This document shows, piece by piece, positions 1 to 8,383 of a stretch of 48,728 bases of DNA. Position numbers and translations under genes: made by a program. Position 1 is the first letter of the stretch. Every line of letters starts with the position of its first letter. Location: assembly GCA_023412275.1 (NCBI GenBank), contig JAEYNY010000044.1, positions 1 through 48,728 on the forward strand, given 5' to 3'. The notes beneath the pieces are model-generated. The model was not told where the DNA came from, made no database searches, and was given only the letters and a program-made list of their open reading frames with translations. Source of the stretch: Bacillota bacterium (GTDB taxonomy: Bacteria; Bacillota; Clostridia; Acetivibrionales; DSM-1351).

Positions 1-912
1 TTGTAATATTGCTTGGACAAATGAAAGATAACATTACGAGATTTTTCGCGGACATAGCTGAAATGCACGAACTATTATGCGTGGTAGAAAAGGGTTTTGA
101 ATATCTGGATATTAAGGAGGAGGAACGGCCTATCAATATTTCTCCCGAAATAAAAGAAGATATTGTTTGTGAAAATGTTTCCTATGCTTATCCCCTTTTT
201 CAAGAAAAAGTGATTGATGGGGTGGATATTCGTATCAAGCAGGGAGAAGTGATTGCTCTTGTAGGGCCAAACGGTGCGGGTAAATCTACTCTAGCGAAAA
301 TACTGCTCGGACTTCTCACACCGGATGAAGGCAAGATAAAGTATGATGGAACGGATATTAAAAATCTGGCTTACCAAAGTGTTCATAAAAATGCTTCTGC
401 AGTTTTTCAAGACTTTGTTCATTATTACTTAAGTATACGGGAGAACATCGGATTAGGTGATATCTCCAAGTTGGAAAATACGGATTTAATTTTAGATGCG
501 GCAAAAAAAATCCGGTGCAATTTCATTTGTGAATTCCCTCCCTGAAGGCATCAATACGGTTTTAGGGAAGGAATACGGAGGAATAGAACTATCTGGCGGA
601 CAATGGCAGCAATTGGCGCTTGCCAGAGGGTACTTCAGAGACAGCTCGTTTGTTGTTCTTGATGAACCGTCTTCTGCCCTGGACCCAGTCAAGGAAGCGG
701 ATATGTATGAAAACTTCCGGAGATTATGTGATGGCAAAACGGGAATTATTATCACCCACCGGCTTGGAGCTGCAAGTTTGGCGGATCGGATATTTTTAAT
801 AGAAAAAGGGCGAATCGTTGAGGAAGGAAACCACAGTGAACTATGCAATAAGAAAGGGAGTTACTGGCGCATGTTTGAGGCGCAGGCTTCCATGTACCGG
901 GCGGATAATTGA
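1..912 (+). pseudogene. ABC exporter (fused TMD-NBD) 3' part, frameshifted in a poly-A run
   Basis: This is the C-terminal part of an ABC exporter; the frame is open to the window edge, so the membrane domain lies mostly outside. The first frame (to 545) carries the end of the membrane domain, Walker A GPNGAGKST and the Q-loop AVFQDF. The second frame (from about 496 to 912) carries the signature LSGGQ, Walker B FVVLDEPSSALDP and the H-loop ITHR. The two halves join cleanly if one A is removed from the eight-A run at 503-510, giving ...AAKKSGAISF. So the gene is either a frameshift mutant, a sequencing error, or read by slippage. It lies 120 bp upstream of a Cys-rich small peptide on the same strand, so export of that peptide is a reasonable inference. 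The NBD is of the type found in lantibiotic and peptide exporters, but the substrate is unknown. Confidence 0.85.
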
Positions 913-1031
913 GCTAATGATATGTAGCACAGGGGTTCTGACCTGAACGATATGAGGTTTAAGTAATTTTATGTTTGGAAGTATGCAGGGTTGCTTCAAT
1001 TATATATTTTAGTGAGAAATGAGGTGATACG

Positions 1032-1154
1032 ATGAAATTTGATGTTAACGAATTAAAGAATTTGGTTGAAGAAATGGATCTGAATTCAGCTTTTGATAAT
1101 ATTGATGCCGAGAATTGTTCCGTATGCTGTTATGTAGGCGGAGGCGGATGCTAA
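1032..1154 (+). CDS. Cys/Gly-rich 40-aa peptide, putative RiPP precursor
   Basis: The gene starts with ATG behind a clean ribosome binding site (GAGGTG, 5-nt spacing) and encodes 40 residues. The first 27 or so are charged and helix-prone (MKFDVNELKNLVEEMDL, then NSAFDNIDAE), like a RiPP leader. The last 12 are a compact core CSVCCYVGGGGC with four cysteines and four glycines. It sits between an exporter and an A-PCP/BtrH-like pair, all on one strand. That is the layout of a ribosomally made, modified and exported peptide. No lanthionine synthetase, radical SAM or YcaO enzyme is visible in the window; one could lie upstream of position 1. The coding call is fairly firm; the RiPP assignment is inference. 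Confidence 0.7.
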   Translation: MKFDVNELKNLVEEMDLNSAFDNIDAENCSVCCYVGGGGC

Positions 1155-1189
1155 TTTAAAATCAATCAATCAATGGGAATGACAAACGG

Positions 1190-1211
1190 CCATATGACAT
1201 TAGCCATATGG
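1190..1211 (+). promoter_or_regulatory. Hairpin between peptide gene and A-PCP gene
   Basis: A 7-bp stem CCATATG/CATATGG surrounds an 8-nt loop in the spacer behind the peptide gene. No T-run follows, so it is a weak terminator at best. It could be a processing or attenuation hairpin that lets the peptide be made in excess over the downstream enzymes. Confidence 0.3.
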
Positions 1212-1339
1212 TGGTTTCGGGTACATAAACAGGTGATTTTAATCATTTAAAAAAGTATCTAATGTGTAGTTTAGAATACCCTGCTTCTAAACTACATGTA
1301 TTTTTTTCAGGGTATAAACAGGAGGTGCATTTACATAGG

Positions 1340-3151
1340 ATGGATAGGAGTATACCAGTAATCGAAAATCCAATCACGCCCCGTATGATACACGGGCTTT
1401 TTGAAAGGCAGGCACTAAGTACTCCAAATCATACTGCCCTTGTATTAGGAGAAAAAAGCTTATCCTATAAGGAGCTGAACGAAAGGGCAAACCAGCTTGC
1501 ACGGAAATTAAGAGAAAAAGGTGTTCAGGCGGATAGGATTGTCGGCATCATGGTGAATCGCTCATTTGAAATGCTCATCGGTATTCTCGGAGTACTAAAG
1601 GCCGGCGGAGCATATTTGCCGATAGATCCCGCATATCCGGCGGATAGAATTCAGTTTATGCTGGAAGACAGCAGCACACATATACTGCTTTCTCAGAAAA
1701 AATTTATTGAAGGAATCCATTATGAAGGCGATTTTATAAATCTGGATGAGAGGGAGCTATATGCAGGTGATGATTCAAATCCGGCAATAATAAATAGTTC
1801 AAGGGATTTAGCCTATGTGATCTATACATCAGGCTCAACTGGCACACCGAAAGGTGTCATGATAGAGCATGGAGCTGTGTGCAATTTTATCCGGGGAATA
1901 TCGGAGAAAATCGATTTTTCTGAAGGAAAAACAATCTTAGCGCTTACGACAATATCCTTCGATATTTTCGTCATGGAAACACTGCTTCCATTATCCAGAG
2001 GATTAACGGTTGTCATTGCGGATGAATCACAACAAAAAAATCCGAAGCTCCTTAATGAATTGATAATCCAAAATCATGTCGACATGCTTCAATCAACACC
2101 CTCCGGAATGCAGATGCTGCTACGATACGATGAAGAGATGCAAGGTTTAAAATATTTAAAGGAAATAATGGTTGGTGGCGAGCCTTTGCCAACTTCATTG
2201 TTAGAGCGTCTAAAGCGCTTGTCAAATGCAAAGATATACAATTTGTATGGCCCGACAGAGACAACCGTTTGGTCCACATTGAAGGATATAACGCTTTGCA
2301 GCAACATAAATATTGGAAAGCCGATCTGCAATACTCAGATTTATATTGTTAATGAAAACATCGGATTACAGCATGTAGCTGAGGAAGGCGAACTATGTAT
2401 TGCAGGGGACGGATTGGCCCGAGGATATCTGAATAGGCCGGAATTGACGGAAGAAAAGTTTGTTACAAACCCATTCAACCCAGGAAGTAAAATGTACAGA
2501 ACCGGAGACCTGGCACAGTGGCTTCCTGACGGTAATATTGAGTTTTTGGGAAGGATCGACAATCAGATAAAACTGAACGGCTACAGGATTGAGCTTGAAG
2601 AAATAGAATATCAACTGATAAAGCACCACTCTATAAAAGAAGCAGTGGTAATTGCAAAGGAAGGTAAGGAAGGAAATAAATTTTTGTGCGCATACTTTAT
2701 GTCGGATATCGAATTGCAGGATACGGTCTTAAAGGAATACTTATCAAAATCATTACCACATTATATGATACCGCCATACTTTATGAGGCTTGAAAAGTTT
2801 CCTCTAACGCCTAATGGAAAGATGGACAGGGGTCGCTTGCCTGAGATACAAAATAATGACACTTCCGGTATCAATGAGGAGCAGAAGATAACCGGGGATT
2901 CCGAAGAACATATAATTGAAGCCAGGGTGAAAACTATTATCAGGGCATCTATTGATATACAGATTCAGGAGGATAGGATAAATTTGAAGAACCGGTTCAG
3001 TGACTTTGGGATCGATTCACTCCTCTATATCAAGATAGTTATTTTAATAGAAAATGAATTTTGCCTGAAATTCGACGACGCTGCTTTGAATATGGAAACA
3101 TTCCCAGATATTCAAAGCTTTATTACATATATAGTATCAAAATCAAAATAA
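1340..3151 (+). CDS. NRPS adenylation domain plus peptidyl carrier protein
   Basis: A stand-alone NRPS loading protein of about 603 residues: it activates an amino acid as aminoacyl-AMP and loads it on its own carrier domain. Adenylation motifs appear in order: A3 YTSGSTGTPKGV, A5 NLYGPTETT, A7 YRTGDL, A8 GRIDNQIKLNGYRIE, and A10 with its catalytic Lys in PLTPNGKMDR. The carrier domain near the C-terminus has the phosphopantetheine Ser in FGIDSLLYIK. There is no condensation or thioesterase domain. Aligning the pocket by eye gives roughly D-I-M-Q-I-V-L-V-W-K, which I do not recognise as a known specificity. The frame is open from 1262, but the residues before Met1340 look like non-coding leader; AGGAGG lies 14 nt before this ATG, so the start is uncertain. 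The stop codon is followed directly by the next reading frame, implying co-transcription. Confidence 0.9.
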   Translation: MDRSIPVIENPITPRMIHGLFERQALSTPNHTALVLGEKSLSYKELNERANQLARKLREKGVQADRIVGIMVNRSFEMLIGILGVLKAGGAYLPIDPAYPADRIQFMLEDSSTHILLSQKKFIEGIHYEGDFINLDERELYAGDDSNPAIINSSRDLAYVIYTSGSTGTPKGVMIEHGAVCNFIRGISEKIDFSEGKTILALTTISFDIFVMETLLPLSRGLTVVIADESQQKNPKLLNELIIQNHVDMLQSTPSGMQMLLRYDEEMQGLKYLKEIMVGGEPLPTSLLERLKRLSNAKIYNLYGPTETTVWSTLKDITLCSNINIGKPICNTQIYIVNENIGLQHVAEEGELCIAGDGLARGYLNRPELTEEKFVTNPFNPGSKMYRTGDLAQWLPDGNIEFLGRIDNQIKLNGYRIELEEIEYQLIKHHSIKEAVVIAKEGKEGNKFLCAYFMSDIELQDTVLKEYLSKSLPHYMIPPYFMRLEKFPLTPNGKMDRGRLPEIQNNDTSGINEEQKITGDSEEHIIEARVKTIIRASIDIQIQEDRINLKNRFSDFGIDSLLYIKIVILIENEFCLKFDDAALNMETFPDIQSFITYIVSKSK

Positions 3152-3190
3152 ATGAGCCTCCCTAAATACAGGATTGAGAGGAGTGATTTT

Positions 3191-4225
3191 TTGAAATCTA
3201 AAGTGCTGCCAACAAGGGAACCCCCTGTAAAGGTTTACCATTTTAGAGCGTTTCCTCTGTCGGTAACTTCAAATTATAGTGAAACATTGCCATGGTTTTA
3301 TAGTAATTTTATACAATTAAAATGTACCTCCGAATTTATACGGGAAAAAGAAATGGACTTTGACTTTATCGCGGGAGATGTTTTTGGAGGCATACCCTGG
3401 CTTGATTATATTAAAGACATTGATAAAACTATGCTGAATGAGGATATGAATGATGTATGTCAGTTTGTCATTAAGAATATTGATAATGGATACTACATTT
3501 ATACATTTGTTGATGAATTCTTTATTCCTGACAGATCCGCTTATAAAAAATATCATCGTATGCATGATATAATGGTTTACGGATATGATGATTCTGAAAA
3601 GGTGTTTAATGTTGCCGGCTATAACTCGAAGATGAAGTATGCTGAAACTAAAGTAGACTTTGAATGCTTCTATAATGCATTTTCAAGTTCTGAACCTAAT
3701 CGAAATGATAAAATTGTCCTTTTTAAAAAAATAGATGATGTCAATTATAGCTTTAATATAGAAAGAGTTTTTGAAAAATTGGAAGACTATTTATATTCAA
3801 GGGACTGTTCGGATAAATTGGAAATTTATGATTTTGACGGTAGGACTAACCGTATAAAATATTTACACCAGCTTCTTAAAACAGAAAATTATGTATTTGG
3901 CATAAATGTATATGAGCAATTGATACTATTTTGTGAGGCTATGAAGAACAAATATGTTTTTCCTGATTTACGACCGTTTCATTGCCTGTTGGAACACAAA
4001 AGTTGTATGTTAGGGCGATTAAGATATTTAGCAGGCCAGAAATACCTTAAAAATATTGATGAGTTATGTAATAATTATCAACTTATTGAGTTAGAAGCGT
4101 TAACAATCAGAAACATGATGGTTAGGATGATGTTAATCCGTGACTTCCATTCAATTGAAGATGTTAAGCATCGTCTTGACAAGCTATCTAAGGATGAATA
4201 TGCCTTATTGAGTAATTTATTATAA
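3191..4225 (+). CDS. BtrH N-terminal-like protein, putative acyltransferase
   Basis: A protein of about 344 residues resembling the BtrH N-terminal family, which has a papain/C39-like fold. In butirosin synthesis BtrH moves an acyl group from a carrier protein to an amine. Seen here are a segment YIYTFVDEFFIPDRSAY followed by YHRMHDIMVYGYDD, where the His-Asp of MHDIMVYGYDD matches the family's conserved H-D pattern. The C-terminal half is helical and unassigned. The frame is open from 3152, right after the A-PCP stop, but the TTG at 3191 has a strong GAGAGGAG site 7 nt upstream and is the likelier start. Its natural partner is the A-PCP gene just upstream: load an amino acid, then transfer it to an acceptor. 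Whether the acceptor is the 40-aa peptide is inference. Many BtrH-like proteins sit in NRPS loci with unknown roles. Confidence 0.7.
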   Translation: MKSKVLPTREPPVKVYHFRAFPLSVTSNYSETLPWFYSNFIQLKCTSEFIREKEMDFDFIAGDVFGGIPWLDYIKDIDKTMLNEDMNDVCQFVIKNIDNGYYIYTFVDEFFIPDRSAYKKYHRMHDIMVYGYDDSEKVFNVAGYNSKMKYAETKVDFECFYNAFSSSEPNRNDKIVLFKKIDDVNYSFNIERVFEKLEDYLYSRDCSDKLEIYDFDGRTNRIKYLHQLLKTENYVFGINVYEQLILFCEAMKNKYVFPDLRPFHCLLEHKSCMLGRLRYLAGQKYLKNIDELCNNYQLIELEALTIRNMMVRMMLIRDFHSIEDVKHRLDKLSKDEYALLSNLL

Positions 4226-4651
4226 TTGTAATAATATAATTTTGATAATTAGTGGGTAGTAAAAGGATGATTTTAATTCTATTGGTGGAGGTATCACTTT
4301 TGTTACATTTAAGCCATGTTGTGACAAATTAAAAGCTTCATTGCAAGATACACTGCTAAGCAATCCAAATCACAATATATCGGATGAAGAGAGTACTATC
4401 ATTATAGAAGATACACAAGAAGTTTAAATTGCATGTCTTAAATTATTGTTTAGTAAAAAGCCTTTTTTCAACATTCTAGACCTTCCGCAACTATGGGAAG
4501 TTATATTATTTCATCAATTTAAAACTAAACAAACTGATATAACGATGAAATGTATGCAATTTATACACTTTAGCAGATAAATAACAAGCCAGCTAGCAAA
4601 TCTATTGTGACCATGTCAGCAATATTGAAATAATCTTGCCGGGGGTGTTTT
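4226..4651. other. Gene-poor spacer with a possible short coding remnant
   Basis: On the plus strand, one frame from 4263 to 4427 reads as a protein-like stretch (...GGGITFVTFKPCCDKLKASL..., then an acidic tail ending in EDTQEV) but has no usable start codon. After the stop the same frame stays open to 4579. A start-like GGTGGAGG sequence lies at about 4285 but in the wrong phase. This could be the broken end of a small gene of the peptide locus; I do not recognise it. Nothing else is evident before the GTG of the next gene. Confidence 0.3.
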
Positions 4652-5404
4652 GTGGAAGATATAAAGAGTACTCTTTTAAATGCTGGGGAAGTATTAAGAG
4701 AGCAATATTTTGGATTTGAAACATGTTTGACTAAAGAAAAGTATGATTTGGTAACAAGTAGTGATTATTTAATTGAGAAGTTAATTATAGATGGAGTTAA
4801 AGAAAACTATCCTAACGATTCAATATACTCTGAAGAAACCGGAAGAATAGAAGGAAATTCGGATAGATGTTGGATTATTGATCCGATTGATGGAACTGCA
4901 AATTATGTATTTGGAGTTCCTTACTTTTGCATATCAATATGTCTTAAAATAGGAGATGATATTGTTGAAGCTTATGTCTATAATCCTATAACTAGGGAGT
5001 TGTTTCATTCTATAAAAGATGAAGAAAAATCATATTTAAATGGACGAGTAATATATGTTTCTAAAAATAGAGATGTTGCTGAGTGCCTAGCTGTGTTTGG
5101 GTTTAGTGCAAATTATAAAAATATCAATAGGTATTACCAAGAGTGGAGTTATATATTTGAAAATGCAAAAAAGGGAATGCCACTATTGTCACCGGCATTA
5201 AATATATGCAATGTTGCACGAGGACGGACAGATTTCTTTATAGATTTTGGAAGTTCAATGGAGGGACATTCAGCAGCTGCATTAATACTTAAAAATGCAG
5301 GGGGTAATATTTACAACTATGATTTTTCAGAGTGGGACTATAAATGCAAAGGAATAATAGCCACAAATGGCAAGGTGTGTTTACAGAAGTGCCTAAATAG
5401 ATAA
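4652..5404 (+). CDS. Inositol monophosphatase family protein
   Basis: A 250-residue Mg2+-dependent sugar/inositol phosphate phosphatase of the IMPase/CysQ/FBPase fold. The metal-binding motifs are present: the SEETG acidic motif near residue 68 and WIIDPIDGTANYVFG near residue 77, then a C-terminal segment MEGHSAAALILKNAGGNI where family members usually have WDxAAxxLIxxEAGG. The Trp-Asp of that motif is replaced by Glu-Gly-His-Ser, so the third metal ligand may be altered. It starts with GTG behind GGGGGTG. Length matches the family. The substrate could be inositol phosphate, histidinol phosphate or PAP; neighbours do not decide. It is a single gene with wide spacers on both sides. Confidence 0.85.
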   Translation: MEDIKSTLLNAGEVLREQYFGFETCLTKEKYDLVTSSDYLIEKLIIDGVKENYPNDSIYSEETGRIEGNSDRCWIIDPIDGTANYVFGVPYFCISICLKIGDDIVEAYVYNPITRELFHSIKDEEKSYLNGRVIYVSKNRDVAECLAVFGFSANYKNINRYYQEWSYIFENAKKGMPLLSPALNICNVARGRTDFFIDFGSSMEGHSAAALILKNAGGNIYNYDFSEWDYKCKGIIATNGKVCLQKCLNR

Positions 5405-5666
5405 TATAAGTGTTTTAAAGACAATTGGATAGAGAATTTTAGGGTTGTTATATGTTTGAAAATGAAAGTATTACATTTAATTACAATAATTTATTCAAAA
5501 GGTTACGTATTTGTAAACTTTATTAATTTAGAGGCATAAAAAGCCTGAAAGCCTTGTAGCACAAGCCATTGGAGTTTTAATAATTTTTATTTACAACTGT
5601 TCAAATAAGGATTAAAATGAGCTTTGTAATTAAATTCAAAAATAAACTACTAATGGGGCAATTAAT

Positions 5667-7520
5667 ATGGAAAGATCAAGCAAAAAACTAACAGGACTTC
5701 TTTTTAGAAATCTATTACCTAAAGATTTTATCCCATTTTATGCAATACTTGCATTATTAGGCAAGAACATAATCCTTGTCGGATTCTTAATTAATAAGGA
5801 CCATTACAGTTCATCATTAAAAAGTGCTGTTAAAATGCTTCTCACTACTTACCATTTCCGCGCAGTGTACTATTTGGGTTTTACACTGCTGGTGACATGG
5901 CTGCTTTTCCTGTTTAAAAACCGAACGCGTTTTTATGTATCCATACTTATCAATTTTCTGTTTTCGGCATTATTTTTGATTGACCTGTGGTACGCACGCG
6001 GATTCAATACTCTTCCTACACTTCATACGCTACAGGCAGGAGGAAACATGTCCGATTCACTGAGTGGTTTTTTTGCATTGGTGAACTGGAAGGATTTAAT
6101 ATTTATTATAGATATCCCGGTACTCATAGCTATTGGCGTAACTAAACGAAATTATTACAGAAATATCCCTAGGAATGTAATTTTTTCGCTGGCTCTGCTG
6201 ATTTTTTCACTGAGTAGTATTTTCTATTTAGCTCCGGCAGTAAATAGCATATCATCGAAGCATATACCCATGAATTGGATATTTTACAGATTTGATGCTA
6301 CAAATACAATAGACAATATTTCGCCATTAGGTTACGAAGTCTATAGCTCAGTATTGTATTTTTCGGAAAATAGAAATATTAAGCTAGATACCGCTGAGAA
6401 AAATAAAATTGAACAATGGTATAAAGATAAAAAGGAAAACCTTCCTGATAATGAGTATAAGGGCATGTATAAAGGAAAAAACCTGCTTGTCATCCAAGTA
6501 GAATCTCTTGAAAAATTTGTTCTTAATCAAAAAATCAACGGCCAGGAAATTACTCCGGAGTTGGATAAGCTATTAAAAAGCAGCATGTTTTTTACAAATG
6601 TACATGAACAGGTAGGAGGGGGTAACAGCTCAGATGCTGATTTAATGACCAATGCATCGGTATACCCCATTCAGTTGGGAACCACATTTTTCAGCCATCC
6701 TTTTACTCATTACAATTCATTTCCAAAAATGCTTGAGAAAAAGGGGTACTACACTGCGGCTATTCATCCTGATAACGGTGCTTTCTGGAACTGGATGCCG
6801 GCACTGAAATCGATGGGATTTAATAAGTGCTATGATTCATCCTATTATAAAATTACAGAGAGAATTAATATGGGGATTAGTGATGGAACTTACTTTGACC
6901 AGATTGAACCTATAATATCGAAGGAAAAACAACCATTTTACACATTTTTGGTTACACTATCTAGTCATACACCTTTTGAACTTACTGACAAATATAGAGA
7001 GCTGAAGCTTTCGGAAGAGCTTGACAAATCCAAACTGGGAGGATATCTACAATGTGTGCACTATACCGACAAGCAGTTGGGACGTCTTCTTGACAAGCTA
7101 CAAAAGGACGGTGTACTTGATAATACTGTAGTGGCCATATATGGCGACCACGAGGGAATTCATAAGTATTTTCCAAAAGACATTGGTATGCTGTCCGGGC
7201 AGGAGGATTGGTGGAAAGACAACGGCAAACGTATTCCGTTAATTATTTACAATAAAAACCTGAAAGGAAAAGAAATAAATATTAACGGTGGACAGATAGA
7301 CACTATGCCTACTTTGGCATACTTAATGGGGATAGATGAAAATAGTTATATTAATACCTCAATGGGCAGGAATCTTTTGAAAACAAACAAAGACTTTGCA
7401 GTACTGAGAGATTCAACAGTAGTAGGAAAAGTAGATGAAAAGGATAAGACACACGCTGTTGAGGGGCTTGAAGTGTCAGATGAAATAATACGTGGGGACT
7501 ATTTTAAGAAACAATATTAA
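5667..7520 (+). CDS. LTA synthase family phosphoglycerol transferase
   Basis: A 617-residue membrane protein with about five N-terminal membrane segments (residues 20-200) and an extracellular sulfatase-fold domain. The family transfers glycerol phosphate from phosphatidylglycerol onto a growing lipoteichoic acid or related chain. Metal and active-site positions are visible: Glu in IQVESLEKF (about 278), the nucleophile region GGGNSSDADL (about 317) and YGDHEG (about 492). By alignment to LtaS the nucleophile, normally Thr, appears to be Ser, a conservative change. The protein is a little shorter than Staphylococcus LtaS (646 aa) but complete. It is followed 51 bp later by a CDP-alcohol phosphatidyltransferase, so a shared envelope-lipid transcript is likely. 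Confidence 0.85.
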   Translation: MERSSKKLTGLLFRNLLPKDFIPFYAILALLGKNIILVGFLINKDHYSSSLKSAVKMLLTTYHFRAVYYLGFTLLVTWLLFLFKNRTRFYVSILINFLFSALFLIDLWYARGFNTLPTLHTLQAGGNMSDSLSGFFALVNWKDLIFIIDIPVLIAIGVTKRNYYRNIPRNVIFSLALLIFSLSSIFYLAPAVNSISSKHIPMNWIFYRFDATNTIDNISPLGYEVYSSVLYFSENRNIKLDTAEKNKIEQWYKDKKENLPDNEYKGMYKGKNLLVIQVESLEKFVLNQKINGQEITPELDKLLKSSMFFTNVHEQVGGGNSSDADLMTNASVYPIQLGTTFFSHPFTHYNSFPKMLEKKGYYTAAIHPDNGAFWNWMPALKSMGFNKCYDSSYYKITERINMGISDGTYFDQIEPIISKEKQPFYTFLVTLSSHTPFELTDKYRELKLSEELDKSKLGGYLQCVHYTDKQLGRLLDKLQKDGVLDNTVVAIYGDHEGIHKYFPKDIGMLSGQEDWWKDNGKRIPLIIYNKNLKGKEININGGQIDTMPTLAYLMGIDENSYINTSMGRNLLKTNKDFAVLRDSTVVGKVDEKDKTHAVEGLEVSDEIIRGDYFKKQY

Positions 7521-7571
7521 AATGGAATTAATGAGAACTTGTTAATCTAAAAAAGAGTAGAGGGTGGTCAT

Positions 7572-8111
7572 TTGAGAGATAGAATTAAGCATTCTTTGCC
7601 TAACTTTTTAACACTTATAAATTTATCACTTGGCGTAATTGCCTTGTTGTTTGTAATAAAAAAAGAGTTTGTACAAGCATCCCTTTTGGTTATGGTAGCA
7701 GCCTTAACAGACAGATTCGATGGTAAGGCTGCCAGAATGTTGGACTGTACAAGCGAGTTGGGCAAGGAATTGGATTCTCTGTCAGACTTAATTTCTTTTG
7801 GAGTCGCTCCTATAATAATCACTTGGAAAGTAAGCTTTTTTAGTCTTCCCGTTATAGGCTGCCTTTTGGCAGTTATCTATCCTATTGCAGGAGCTTACAG
7901 GCTGGCACGTTACAATGTGACAACATTTAATAATGTTTTTTCGGGAATCCCGATAACAATTGCCGGAGCATTTTTAGCCATAATTGACCTGTTCAACTGT
8001 TATTCAATAGAGCAGCATAGATATAGTAGTTTAAATACCTTATTTAGTGCTGTCATAGTTGTTTTGCTTTCTTTTCTTATGGTAAGTAAAATAAGTATTA
8101 AAAAAAGGTAA
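7572..8111 (+). CDS. pssA: CDP-diacylglycerol-serine O-phosphatidyltransferase
   Basis: A 179-residue integral membrane enzyme of the CDP-alcohol phosphatidyltransferase family. The hallmark DGxxARx8GxxxDxxxD is complete: DGKAAR, then G-KEL-D-SLS-D at about residues 49-74. The best match is bacterial type II PssA, which makes phosphatidylserine from CDP-diacylglycerol and serine, the precursor of phosphatidylethanolamine. It starts with TTG behind GAGGGTGG. No psd decarboxylase gene is nearby. PgsA-type enzymes share the motif, but the short length, the TTG-start RDRIKHSLPNFLTLINL N-terminus and the overall pattern favour PssA. A strong terminator follows. Confidence 0.8.
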   Translation: MRDRIKHSLPNFLTLINLSLGVIALLFVIKKEFVQASLLVMVAALTDRFDGKAARMLDCTSELGKELDSLSDLISFGVAPIIITWKVSFFSLPVIGCLLAVIYPIAGAYRLARYNVTTFNNVFSGIPITIAGAFLAIIDLFNCYSIEQHRYSSLNTLFSAVIVVLLSFLMVSKISIKKR

Positions 8112-8140
8112 AAATAGTTGCGGTTACGTATAATTTTTTC

Positions 8141-8179
8141 GGACATATTTGCAGTCTGACTGTAAATATGTCCTTTTTT
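8141..8179 (+). terminator. Rho-independent terminator after pssA
   Basis: Two 14-bp arms (GGACATATTTGCAG and CTGTAAATATGTCC, one G-U pair) enclose a 5-nt loop and are followed by TTTTTTA. It closes the lta-like/pssA transcript. Confidence 0.85.
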
Positions 8180-8383
8180 ATTCTAATTTTCGAAAACTAT
8201 TATACGTTATCCAGACATAGATATTAATTTTTACCTCTCATTTTACCATTTTAAATAAAATATGTTAAAATATTATTTATATAGATGAAGTCTCATTATA
8301 AGAATCGTACATATTTGACCAACGTTCTACTTGTTTTTGTCTCATTTTTTATCTCATAAGTATTATTTTAGGAGGATATTTTA

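Noticed and set aside
5405..5666. Possible riboswitch before the LTA-synthase-like gene
   Set aside because: AAAGCCTGAAAGCC recalls c-di-GMP aptamers, but the conserved GEMM core and tetraloop-receptor parts are missing.
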